DNA from: [Actinobacillus] rossii | GTDB taxonomy: Bacteria > Pseudomonadota > Gammaproteobacteria > Enterobacterales > Pasteurellaceae | Assembly (NCBI GenBank): GCA_900444965.1 | Contig: UFRQ01000003.1 | Span: 248,001 to 312,000 of the forward strand | DNA length: 64,000 nucleotides | Direction: 5' to 3' | Shown here: positions 20,701 through 26,445 of the stretch, piece after piece | Layout: every line of letters begins with the position of its first letter | Numbering within the stretch: the first letter of the stretch is position 1 | Made by a program: the position numbers and the translations under genes | The notes under the pieces: generated by a model | Database searches by the model: none | What the model saw: the letters and a program-made list of their open reading frames with translations, nothing else | What the model was told of the DNA's origin: nothing

Positions 20701-21657
20701 AAAGCGTTAAATGAAAAAATTACCGAGAAAGGCAATGTTGCCGTAACAGAGAAAAAAGCCCAAACAGACAGCGTACTTACTTGTAACAATGTCGCTTGTT
20801 TTGTGGCTGGAACACTTATTGAAACGGCAAGAGGGCTTATCCCGATTGAACAAATTGGATTTGGCGATCTGATTTGGTCGAGAGAAGAATTTGGCAATCA
20901 CTACGCTTATAAACCGGTTACCGCAACCAAAGCAACAGATAACCAGCAACTTGTTGAAGTTATTGTAGCAAATGAACAAGGGCAACAAGAAACCTATTTG
21001 ACAACCACAGAACACCCGTTCTATGTGGAAGATATAGGCTGGCTGAAAGCTTCATTGCTCATATTTGGTATGAAGCTATTAGATCGCAACGGCTCAGCTT
21101 CATTAAAAGTGGTTAGCCAAAATGTGTTAGATCGTTACGCAACGGTTTATAACATTATGGTCGATGATCACCATACTTACCATATCGGTGAGCTTGGGGT
21201 TTGGGTGCATAATGCAAATTGCTGTGATTTTACAAAGCAATATGGAGATTTAACTAAGAAATGGGAAGGTAAATGGGTAGATAAAAATGGAGAGGTTATA
21301 TATTTGGATCCACTTGATGGTAAAATAAAACCATTCCCAGATGGGATAAAGCCTTCAGTAGATCATATTTTACCTAGAAATTATATAGAAAATATAAATG
21401 GCTTTAATAAATTACCAAAAGATATCCAGGAAAAATTATTAAATCATCCAAATAATTTGCAACCAATGCCTAAACACCTTAATTCATCTAAAGGAAGTAA
21501 AGTTGAGTTTGTAAATGGTGGATGGATGACAGTAACTCAAGATGGAAAGAAAGTTCCAATAAATACTAATTATAAAATATTCTTAGAAAGTAATCAGAAG
21601 CTAATGTCAGAAATGATTCTTAAAGAAGTGAATAATTATAATGGAGCAAAAAAATGA
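11704..21657 (+). CDS. CdiA/FhaB-like two-partner-secretion exoprotein with C-terminal HINT and HNH-like nuclease toxin
   Basis: A 3317-residue secreted filamentous protein. Residues 1-67 are an extended signal peptide ending in DTALA. A TPS domain (about 68-300) carries the NPYL (residue 140) and NPSGI (residue 180) motifs needed for export. A very long haemagglutinin-repeat region follows, rich in LDNQ/NQQG beta-helix repeats. A VENN pretoxin motif lies at 2819-2822. Residues 3032-3170 form a HINT (intein-like) domain: CFVAGTLIETARG start, TTTEHPFYVED block, YHIGELGVWVHN end. The last 147 residues form a toxin domain with DHILPRNYI (D3220, H3221), NLQPMPKHLNSSKGSK and a basic end, consistent with an HNH/endonuclease-VII-like DNase. 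The next gene overlaps by 4 bases and probably encodes immunity. Composition changes along the gene suggest recombination. Contact-dependent inhibition is the likely role; simple adhesion is possible. Confidence 0.88.
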   Translation: MNKKCFRVIFSKTLQRLVVTSELAKTEGKSSEQASGGFSSLFCKIRPLTFSLFCALGFVAFSDTALANLIIQADKSAPKNQQPIVLQTANGLPQVNIQTPNDKGLSHNKYAKFDVDTKGAILNNSRTNVQTQQGGLITGNPYLARGEAKVILNEVNSSDPSVLKGYVEVAGKKADVIIANPSGIHCEGCGIINSDRSTFTTGKPQIKNGNLESFVVEKGKVKVSGKGLDNSRVDYTEIIARETQVNAGVWSKKEAKVITGKNTVKRSENSTDLQIVHTNQPLADEARPQVAVDVGELGGMYSGKIHLIGTEKGVGVRNAGHIGASAETLKIDSEGRIVNTGTLNANHAVQLAGTKGIENRGKIENRQGDITFNTAADIQQDGSVVARGGNIHQAAHQAITQQGETVAKGRITYKAPKVTASTSSLIAAGVAIQDTPNGETRALEKASAQGQSIVVNTTGKSTLQGKVLASNVQVNGSEANLDNSQIHAYALNVQAKAGNIQADNAVLMAEKTLNLTTPTQLQTQNSVLKAETLTTQQRSLNTNGAIWEQTGSGELKLNVADKLQNRGGTFKTQGDLSVNVNGINNQQGRFIANGKLTVNANKGKVDSTQGTLVSKQDLRITSGELVNDAGLIQSYRNININTQNQILSNKQTLTDAQDKGIVALGNLTIQSQDLLNQQGRMLSGDNAHVTAVLLNNDKGKIQANSHLQVNAKNLSQHAGLVTAERIDFLATHISSNKQSEISSGQMNLVAQTLDNQDGRITAQHNANIQAEQLKNEAGEILVGQQGKIYATHLDNQAGTIASVSGDLMLTTPTMLNNQQGYISAKNTLSLQTLDIENQQGNITSLNNLVIDTSKHVLNNQKGTIFATNLAEINAGNIDNQHGLILANNTLVLNTNQHTLDNRYTQAKQQGIVGLSKVILKGVTTLLNQQGNLYGENEVDISVQVDANNQQGNIQSNGHLSVSTHKLDNQAGYITAHLGKITTQQINNRAVSNLGSLIYGDNLSILTQQLDNQDTKATGEIPTQGIQGEKLAIQTATLNNQHGGVYSTNTTSITASQRINNQQGELLSANAISIKNNGNLMLNNQNGLIQGQNAIDLTAKGLEREGTIKTVGNLSIDLKDSFTLNQAFEVGNNLTFSTQGNFTNNVKQVVGNQATFTANHLINPTNAEISSNRTLINVATLTNYGLLDGKENIIKTRTLDNLGTGRIYGDHLAIQADHLNNLNQGEKSATIAARHRLDLGVGTLVNRDHSLIFSLGDMAIGGQLDENNQARGYAKFVDNGSATLEALGNGNIKTQRLLNHDLYLKLGEYHTDEHIIEYAPANSSKRYALLNKDGGEGWFDLKNNSRSDSNSYFILKDGTRIASRYWMTWDYNRHTVTSTIEYRDPANILIGGHLSLSGADLENNASNLSVGKTLLLGDSTFTRNENNNNLTAGGITLKNIDIFGTIDITDTGKWASFGKERRRYGWRGKKRWAVYGTGSGKINDVHPTQHFAFEKVLNEIGNEITGTNTQIDHQSAANTVDLKTVSTTSSPGIEQGNMTIPASSAVISGQVSALHPANLDQNMLPVIKTHLADITLPQASLYKINPEAPNGYLVETDSRFTDRKQWLSSDYMFNALRHDHNYVQKRLGDGFYEQRLVNEQINQLTGRRFLDNYSSDFEQYKALMDSGIYYANKFNLRLGVGLTTQQMAELTSDMVWFVNKEVTLPSGKTLTVLTPQVYLVARNLDVTAQGALISAREIVGNINGDIQNSGTIAGRNLTALSAKNIQNHGVVLGNTVNLNAAQRLVNLGGKIQALDSVTLIGGQGVEITSQTSHSENTDNAGNAFAHTHIDRQADIHAGGKLTVYSPKDVAVKAANLSADIIHIQGNQVELGTVATHNKQHYNGDADNYYRLDQTQEVGSQLTAKNDVNILSENHTALRQASVHSDKGTVAISSVQGDVQIQEGRHQEQLSFGAKSTHHGTLQTITSVSKHDHHYDTAQGSAIDGNNILLQANNGNVSVQGSNVVAENHLVATAKNINIQAAKNRVFEEDFEKTSKSGLMGSGGLGFSVGSKKEKVEQDRTQESAVSSQVGSLKGHTTLQANNHYQQTGSVVTAVNGDVDILAKSANITAAHSDYESNYKYTYEQKGLTVSLTSPVLSAINATESAMNSLHQIGESKNNRINALAGANAFWNSFRAIEAGQAAWDALGKLSQGEIAKSGIGVSLAYGQQKSVQTQHTEGNTVEKSAVNAGGKVNIVATGLGEQSKIDILGSDVSGQAGAHLKADGDINIQAVDENHLERSKNKSSGFNIGVGIQLGQEMAAGLTVGGNVAKGYGNGESQAWVASQVGDKNSQTTIESGKDTNVIGSQVSGKRVEVRAENLNIESLQDTAKYKGKQESVSGQVTVGYGVSAGGSYSKSKVNSNYASVKTQAGIYAGDEGYDVDVRKHTELTGGLVTSTDKAETEGKNRFSTGTLNATEIENHADYQGSGISVSGSAAMNFDTPLGNSENGIAQSNKQAVNEKGEKIYLDSQGNETTEAKTGGQANQAKLATGLASLTGGINIGYGSDGDSQRSRTKSGINTANIDIRDSQAQQTKTGKTVEEIRAQVKTEIHTNNAESYSGKLENRFDKAAVQNELDTQIKATSEFQSITLAEIERQANNKAEVLKQEVKEANAKGNHQEAERLQTEALKWEKGGSYRQALSAVTNGIGLALGGVPTKGVIVGTLSPYINTEIKKATEGNDTANILAHGVWGAMEAASQGGSALGGAAAAMTGEVGAKLLAEQLYGQSNPEHLSTEQKQTLSELSQVLAGATAGTVSGATGGNSLTAVQAAATGMGVAKSAVENNFLGDDIHPSEERKQSIEMFAKTIFKDKENAEALAEAYYDAMKIGEAKAVVEGVQGTVDAIVNLDKTVATLANVIQNPKETFDKVVISAEQWNEQFNWALENDPMLAAKMQGYLLSLGKSLEAPSILLTGEAAKVLQTVVKRNPTAVKYDANPTPNVVEKSALNDDVNQLGVNNPKYDKALNEKITEKGNVAVTEKKAQTDSVLTCNNVACFVAGTLIETARGLIPIEQIGFGDLIWSREEFGNHYAYKPVTATKATDNQQLVEVIVANEQGQQETYLTTTEHPFYVEDIGWLKASLLIFGMKLLDRNGSASLKVVSQNVLDRYATVYNIMVDDHHTYHIGELGVWVHNANCCDFTKQYGDLTKKWEGKWVDKNGEVIYLDPLDGKIKPFPDGIKPSVDHILPRNYIENINGFNKLPKDIQEKLLNHPNNLQPMPKHLNSSKGSKVEFVNGGWMTVTQDGKKVPINTNYKIFLESNQKLMSEMILKEVNNYNGAKK

Positions 21658-22520
21658 GTTATTTAAGAAGAGATGATTTATATAATTTATTTGATAAGGT
21701 GTATTATGACCTTAATGAGATTAATATTAATGAAATTAATTGGATAGACAATTATAGCAGAGAGATTGATCCCATTAATTTAATCCTTAATCACAGAGAT
21801 GGAGAATTGCTAAATTTTTTAATATGTCAATTTGAAAAAAATCAGCCAAAAACTTATATGGCTTTACGTAATGGGGATTTATTTTATGCTATCAAAAAAA
21901 GTATTTTTCCTACAATAATGAGTGATGTTACATCTTTTGGGATTATTGTAAATGATAATGTTTTTTTTATTTATAATTCTGATTTTACGTATGAAAAAAC
22001 AGGAGATAATATTTTAAAAAATAGAAAAATTATCCCTATTGAGATACTAAATTCTTGGTATTACAGAATGGGAGGGGTAAGCCAAGCAGAAAACATAACA
22101 ATGAATATTCTAAAAAGCAATTTGGCATCTGTTTCTATGTCATCTATCAGTTATATTATTTTCTTAAATGATGATGAAAATCACAAAGAAGAATATGCTT
22201 TTTTAGAAGGAAAAATGAAAAGGAAAATATTAACCAATAAAAAATCTGAAGATTACTCAAGAGAGAAAGATAATTATATGGAGTTGAAATGTTTATTAGA
22301 TACTAGAATGAATAGTTCTTATGAAAAGGAGGGGGTTCAAATCTTTATTGCAGATTATCCAGAACAAAAAGAACCTGAACTATATATAATTCCTGAAGCA
22401 GATGTTTTCAGAATAAAGAAACTAAAAAATCCTGTAAAAGCTATTGATGATTATGCTTCTCATATATTACTAGGAAATTTGGAAGAGTTTAATTTTATGC
22501 AATATGCAAAAGATTTTTAG
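21654..22520 (+). CDS. Putative immunity protein for the CdiA-type toxin
   Basis: A 288-residue, acidic, cytoplasmic-looking protein (no signal peptide or membrane segment) whose ATG overlaps the exoprotein stop in an ATGA junction. That coupling and position are the hallmark of cdiI genes, whose products bind and block the cognate C-terminal toxin inside the producing cell. I recognise no named family. It is larger than many CdiI proteins. Base composition is markedly more AT-rich than the body of the exoprotein gene and matches the toxin tip, so toxin and immunity probably arrived as one cassette. It could also be an unrelated orphan, but the overlap argues against that. Confidence 0.7.
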   Translation: MSYLRRDDLYNLFDKVYYDLNEININEINWIDNYSREIDPINLILNHRDGELLNFLICQFEKNQPKTYMALRNGDLFYAIKKSIFPTIMSDVTSFGIIVNDNVFFIYNSDFTYEKTGDNILKNRKIIPIEILNSWYYRMGGVSQAENITMNILKSNLASVSMSSISYIIFLNDDENHKEEYAFLEGKMKRKILTNKKSEDYSREKDNYMELKCLLDTRMNSSYEKEGVQIFIADYPEQKEPELYIIPEADVFRIKKLKNPVKAIDDYASHILLGNLEEFNFMQYAKDF

Positions 22521-22693
22521 GAGAGAGGATGTGTTCCACAAAGTATGCTGTTTATAATTTAATCTTGTTAGAAATCTTGAAAATAAAGGTTTCTTCATCA
22601 TAAGAATTTTTAATAGCATACAATGTTGGAACACAGGTGTAATACAAGCGGTTGTTTATGATTAAATCTTTGCAAATTCTAGCGATAAATTTA

Positions 22694-22722
22694 CCACTTA
22701 TATTTGATACAAGTGGCTTTTC
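22694..22722 (+). terminator. Weak terminator after the immunity gene
   Basis: CCACTT (22694-22699) pairs with AAGTGG (22711-22716), followed by CTTTTC. It lies about 170 bases after the immunity stop and just before the opposed small gene, where convergent transcription would meet. Confidence 0.35.
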
Positions 22723-22724
22723 GA

Positions 22725-22940
22725 TTACCCGAGAATATCCCTATCTATACGAAATAGCTTACGCCATTCACTAAGGTAATATTTTTCGAATCGATTTCCT
22801 TTAATGATAGCTAATCGCTTATCAAAGCGTCTTAATATATGTGGAATAGTGCCGATAACAATCATTTCATCGTTTTTCTGTTCCTCTTCAAGCCATTGTT
22901 TAAATTGAGCTTTTAAGGTTAAGTTTTTTGTACTGTTCAT
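22725..22940 (-). CDS. Small protein of unknown function next to the transposition genes
   Basis: A 71-residue, basic, soluble protein (MNSTKNLTLKAQFKQWLEEE; later IPHILRRFDKRLAIIKGNRF). I chose the ATG at 22940 because a GGAGAGA ribosome site precedes it; a start 12 bases earlier is possible. No family is recognised. Helical content and charge would fit a small nucleic-acid-binding protein. It lies about 120 bases downstream of the transposition operon on the same strand, in the boundary zone between transposition module and cargo, so it might be an accessory transposition gene. Confidence 0.5.
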   Translation of the reverse strand: MNSTKNLTLKAQFKQWLEEEQKNDEMIVIGTIPHILRRFDKRLAIIKGNRFEKYYLSEWRKLFRIDRDILG

Positions 22941-23060
22941 GCTTCTCTCCAACTAGTTGATAGGTTAATAACTGGACGGCACTTTAACAGTTAAGCGATT
23001 TATGTCGAGAAATGCGTTTCAATTTTTCGAGCAAGATCGCAAAAATAACATTTTTTCTCG

Positions 23061-24479
23061 TCAAAACTGCGGTTTTATACGCAGATAGATGTCTTGTGGA
23101 AGGAAATAATCCTTCGTCTTATCGCGGTAATAAGCCACACCATCTAGCAGTAAAATGGCATCAGGTTTTGGCTTTTTGATTTCAATACCGTGCAAGCTAT
23201 ATAGGACAACGGATACTAATTCCATCTGTTCATCATCCATTAATTCGGTCTGTTTGTAGAGTTCAACTAAACGTTTCGAATAATGCTTTTTAAGCCGTTT
23301 AGCTTTCATCTGTTGAATAAGTTTGCGGTCAATATCTAACTCGCAGTGATATGCCGATTTTAGGTGATTGACAAAGCCTGTAATTGACGCTACTTGTCCT
23401 GATTTATCAGCAAGATAGTTATTTAACTGTTCCTGTGTTGGATAATCAGTAATGTCGTTAGAGCTTATTAAGTCGATAGCTGGCTGTAAAGCTAACCGAA
23501 CAGATTTTAGTGAAGTTTTACCATCATCATATCGTCTTTGTAAAAGTTTATAGTAACTTGCTATACAAGGTACAGATTCTTTAAGTTTATTAAAAAGGGA
23601 TTGTATGCGTTGCATTTCAGCTAAATCGTCTTTTAAAGCTTCATCTACAACTACTTGATTCGTATCAAGTAACCAGCGTAATACAGTTAAATTTACACGC
23701 AAGCCGTTTGGCTTGAAGTGCGTAACCAACTCCGCATAATCAGGAATTTTCTGCCAAATATCATCACAGTCAATGAAGAAACGCATAAAATCCGAGCCTT
23801 TATGTAAAGCAACGCTAATCCCGCATTTTCTCATGTACCAAAAAATAAATTTCTTATAGGCTGTTTTAATTGTCTTATGGCGAAAGATATGCAGATTTAA
23901 GCGAATCATATTGAATAATAAAGTTCGTCTTGCACAGTCAGGACAAATATTTCCATAACCTGAAGCCATTTCCGCTTTGCACTTAGGGCAAGTTGAAAGT
24001 AATTGTTCATCACACTTTTTGCATAATTGCTTTTCTTGATTATGAATTTTGCGGTAACGGCTACAATTCTTACACGTTGCAAAAGTATATCGTCGATAGC
24101 AAGAAAGGCATATGGATTCTTTTGTGATTGGTGAACGATATCTATCTCGGGTCATATTGCCACATTCTGAACACATTTGTTCTTCACGGAAATAACGAAC
24201 ACATGATGAACATACGGCTCCGTAATTTGTCAGCATTCCTACATTAAATGTACCAGCTTCTTTTCCACAACGAACACAATCCGTCAAACGTTCGCACTCA
24301 AGGCAAAATTCGCCACCACGGTGAATACGCTTTAATTGACCACATAACTTACAGGTTTTCTTTTTAAACCATTGGGCGTAACAATTCGCACAATAGTATT
24401 CCTCTCGGAATTTGCGTGTAACTGGTGTTTTTCCACAAATAGAACAACTATTTTGCGAACGAATTTGGGTTATCTTCAT
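23061..24479 (-). CDS. TniE-like multi-zinc-ribbon protein of the Tn7-like module
   Basis: A 472-residue protein; its ATG at 24479 overlaps the tniQ stop in an ATGA junction, which decides the start. The first 200 residues contain at least seven Cys-x2-Cys pairs (CSICGK, CANC, CKLCGQ, CLEC, CVRCGKEAG, CSECG, CKNC, CKKC, CPKC, CPDC), so a string of zinc ribbons. The rest is helical, with basic stretches (KAKRLKKHYSKR). No nuclease motif is seen. The comM-targeting Tn6022 family carries an unnamed fifth gene, tniE, in this position, and by place this is its counterpart. A DNA-binding role in target choice is plausible but unproven. It is not obviously related to Tn7 TnsE. Confidence 0.65.
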   Translation of the reverse strand: MKITQIRSQNSCSICGKTPVTRKFREEYYCANCYAQWFKKKTCKLCGQLKRIHRGGEFCLECERLTDCVRCGKEAGTFNVGMLTNYGAVCSSCVRYFREEQMCSECGNMTRDRYRSPITKESICLSCYRRYTFATCKNCSRYRKIHNQEKQLCKKCDEQLLSTCPKCKAEMASGYGNICPDCARRTLLFNMIRLNLHIFRHKTIKTAYKKFIFWYMRKCGISVALHKGSDFMRFFIDCDDIWQKIPDYAELVTHFKPNGLRVNLTVLRWLLDTNQVVVDEALKDDLAEMQRIQSLFNKLKESVPCIASYYKLLQRRYDDGKTSLKSVRLALQPAIDLISSNDITDYPTQEQLNNYLADKSGQVASITGFVNHLKSAYHCELDIDRKLIQQMKAKRLKKHYSKRLVELYKQTELMDDEQMELVSVVLYSLHGIEIKKPKPDAILLLDGVAYYRDKTKDYFLPQDIYLRIKPQF

Positions 24480-25594
24480 ACTGCAATTTGTAATTGTCGT
24501 TTTAGTCGTTCCCATTGACGGTTAAGACTTAAATTAGAATTAATTTTAGGTTTATTTGCTATTGTTTTTCGATTAACTTCTCTACCTTCTCTTGCATGCT
24601 TGAATAGTGAATCAAGCTCAGAAGGGTAATTTTCAAAAGCAAAGGCTTTTTGTGTAATCTCACTTTGTTGAATCGCATAAATAATTGCTTCGGAAGATAA
24701 CTGAAGAATTTTTACAGCATTCACCAAAAGATTTTTACGTTCCTCTATCGGTAGCAATTCAAATGCTAATGCTGTTTTAGGTTGACATAGATTACCTTGT
24801 GATATACCTAACTGTTCAAGAAACCTTGCAATAGCGTGAGAAGATTTTACTATTGCTCCACGACGAATGAGATTAATAAAATAACGTAAAATAGCAAAAT
24901 ACTCTTGAGAATTAACTTGTTTCTGAAAACATATACCTAAATCACTTGTAAAAACAGTATCTAGTGTTTGTAGTATTTCAATTTCCGTTTCACTTAATAA
25001 ATCAGAGTGATGATTCAACATCTCACCACAATGATGACAATAATTGAGTTGTCTTTTATCCGCAGACAGTAAATGCGGTTGATATAGCTCACCACAACAA
25101 GAGCATTTTGCATCAAGTAATGTTTGATGTTTCAGACAACCAAAATACCATGCAAAACGCCATTCATTCCGTAAATATGGTGCTTCATCTAAACAGCATG
25201 AGCAATAATGCTGACCGCTACGATGTGAGCGATTACGAGAGCTTCTTGGCAATACCCACTTCGCTTGACCTTTCATTAGGGTCTGTTCACCGTTAATCCG
25301 TTTTAATGCAGAATAAAGAGAGTGAGCTTCTAGGTTTACCATTCCATTCAGAGATAAGTCACAAATATCAGAATAGATTTGCTGCTGAATAGGTTCAAAT
25401 CCCCTATCTAAATCATACGTCCACAACCGCAATTTATCCCAATAAAATCCCGTGAACGTTAATGGCTCAGTACCGCAATCTAATGCAGCACGAATCAACC
25501 ACGAACTAATGCTTTCATTTGGCTGTATTGGCGTTCTAATAACACCTGATTTTATCCGATAATTTTTCGGAAGCCCTGCGTTGGTTGTACCCAT
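24476..25594 (-). CDS. tniQ: TniQ/TnsD-family target-selection protein
   Basis: A 372-residue TniQ-type protein. The N-terminal block (PIQPNESISSWLIRAALDCG) is the TniQ family signature. Zinc-binding pairs follow at residues 131/134 (CSCC), 153-156 (CLKH), 164/167 (CSCC) and 186/189 (CHHC), then a helical C-terminal half. Family knowledge: TniQ/TnsD proteins bind the attachment site and recruit the TnsC ATPase. Here the target is inside comM rather than glmS. It is shorter than Tn7 TnsD (about 500 residues), and the next gene may supply the missing DNA-binding mass. Its start overlaps the 3' end of tnsC by 43 bases, and the product is expected to work with TnsC. Confidence 0.88.
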   Translation of the reverse strand: MGTTNAGLPKNYRIKSGVIRTPIQPNESISSWLIRAALDCGTEPLTFTGFYWDKLRLWTYDLDRGFEPIQQQIYSDICDLSLNGMVNLEAHSLYSALKRINGEQTLMKGQAKWVLPRSSRNRSHRSGQHYCSCCLDEAPYLRNEWRFAWYFGCLKHQTLLDAKCSCCGELYQPHLLSADKRQLNYCHHCGEMLNHHSDLLSETEIEILQTLDTVFTSDLGICFQKQVNSQEYFAILRYFINLIRRGAIVKSSHAIARFLEQLGISQGNLCQPKTALAFELLPIEERKNLLVNAVKILQLSSEAIIYAIQQSEITQKAFAFENYPSELDSLFKHAREGREVNRKTIANKPKINSNLSLNRQWERLKRQLQIAV

Positions 25595-26445
25595 GAATTT
25601 TTCTCGATAATGTCTAACGTAATTTGCTCAGTACCTGATGTAATTGCTTCTACTGCACACGCAGTCAATAAACGATGTACATTCCCTAAATTTCCACCTG
25701 AAATCGTATGAATTTTAGTAGCGAGTTCAGGCGATTGTAGGTTAGAGCACTTCTTCAATGGCAAAACACCCTGAAATTGGAAAAGTAACTTTTGAAAGTC
25801 CTTATCCAATTTCCACGTTGGCAATTCAGCAACATCAAAACGGCTAGCGTGTTGCGGGTCAGTATGTAGGACACGAATTGCATCTCTTGTACCTACACCA
25901 ACAATAGGAATTTGCAGTTCATTACATAACATTTTAATCGCATTCATAACCTGACGTTGCAAACGTGGCGTACCCACAAGTAAAGAATGAAATTCATCAA
26001 TAACTAACATCTTTACTTTGTATTCACGAAACAAATGAATCGTCTGATAACGTAACTTTGCCACACTATCAGTTGAGCGATAAGGCACATAAAAACGTTC
26101 TAATAACGAAATATAAAGCTCTTTTTCGTTTGCACTCGGCGGTGCTTCTGCCAAAATAATAGGGCGAACACCATCCGATAGACTATCGACATAAGGTTGT
26201 CCGTATAAATCGTAGAAATGGCGAATTAACGTTGTTTTACCGTTATTGGAATCCCCTACTACCAACAAATTAAACATTCTTGGTCTTTTCGGTTTATTCA
26301 TCAGTGAAACTAGATTCTCAATAATTCGATTTGCAACAGGATAGCCCACCCAACGAGGTTCATCTAAAAACTCAATCCGTTCTTGATTATTTGCAGTCAC
26401 TAAATGACGAAATTTTTCATGAACATACTCATATTGCTTTTCCAT
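25552..26445 (-). CDS. tnsC: TnsC/TniB-family AAA+ transposition regulator
   Basis: A 297-residue AAA+ ATPase that should link target selector and transposase. Walker A is GDSNNGKTT (residues 64-72), Walker B is MLVIDEFHSLL (D150, E151), and a sensor-like GVGTRD follows. Length matches TniB-like TnsC proteins rather than Tn7 TnsC (555 residues). Its start shares one base with the end of tnsB, so translation is coupled. In this family ATP-bound filaments on target DNA recruit TnsB. Nothing is missing. Confidence 0.92.
   Translation of the reverse strand: MEKQYEYVHEKFRHLVTANNQERIEFLDEPRWVGYPVANRIIENLVSLMNKPKRPRMFNLLVVGDSNNGKTTLIRHFYDLYGQPYVDSLSDGVRPIILAEAPPSANEKELYISLLERFYVPYRSTDSVAKLRYQTIHLFREYKVKMLVIDEFHSLLVGTPRLQRQVMNAIKMLCNELQIPIVGVGTRDAIRVLHTDPQHASRFDVAELPTWKLDKDFQKLLFQFQGVLPLKKCSNLQSPELATKIHTISGGNLGNVHRLLTACAVEAITSGTEQITLDIIEKNSWVQPTQGFRKIIG

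Noticed and set aside
11704..21657. Several 60-126-codon frames antisense to, or out of phase with, the exoprotein gene (for example around 13203-13583 and 19291-19671)
   Set aside because: The repeat-rich, codon-biased exoprotein frame produces long shadow frames. None shows start context, domains or conservation-like composition.
22691..22716. Left-end TnsB site (ACCACTTATATTTGATAC) close to the transposition genes
   Set aside because: It resembles part of the right-end consensus but in the same orientation, is single, and forms its own hairpin. A left end needs inverted, repeated sites and an adjacent TGT.
22521..22724. Second toxin-tip (orphan) module after the immunity gene
   Set aside because: No VENN, HINT or exoprotein-like frame is present in this gap; it is AT-rich with only a weak hairpin.
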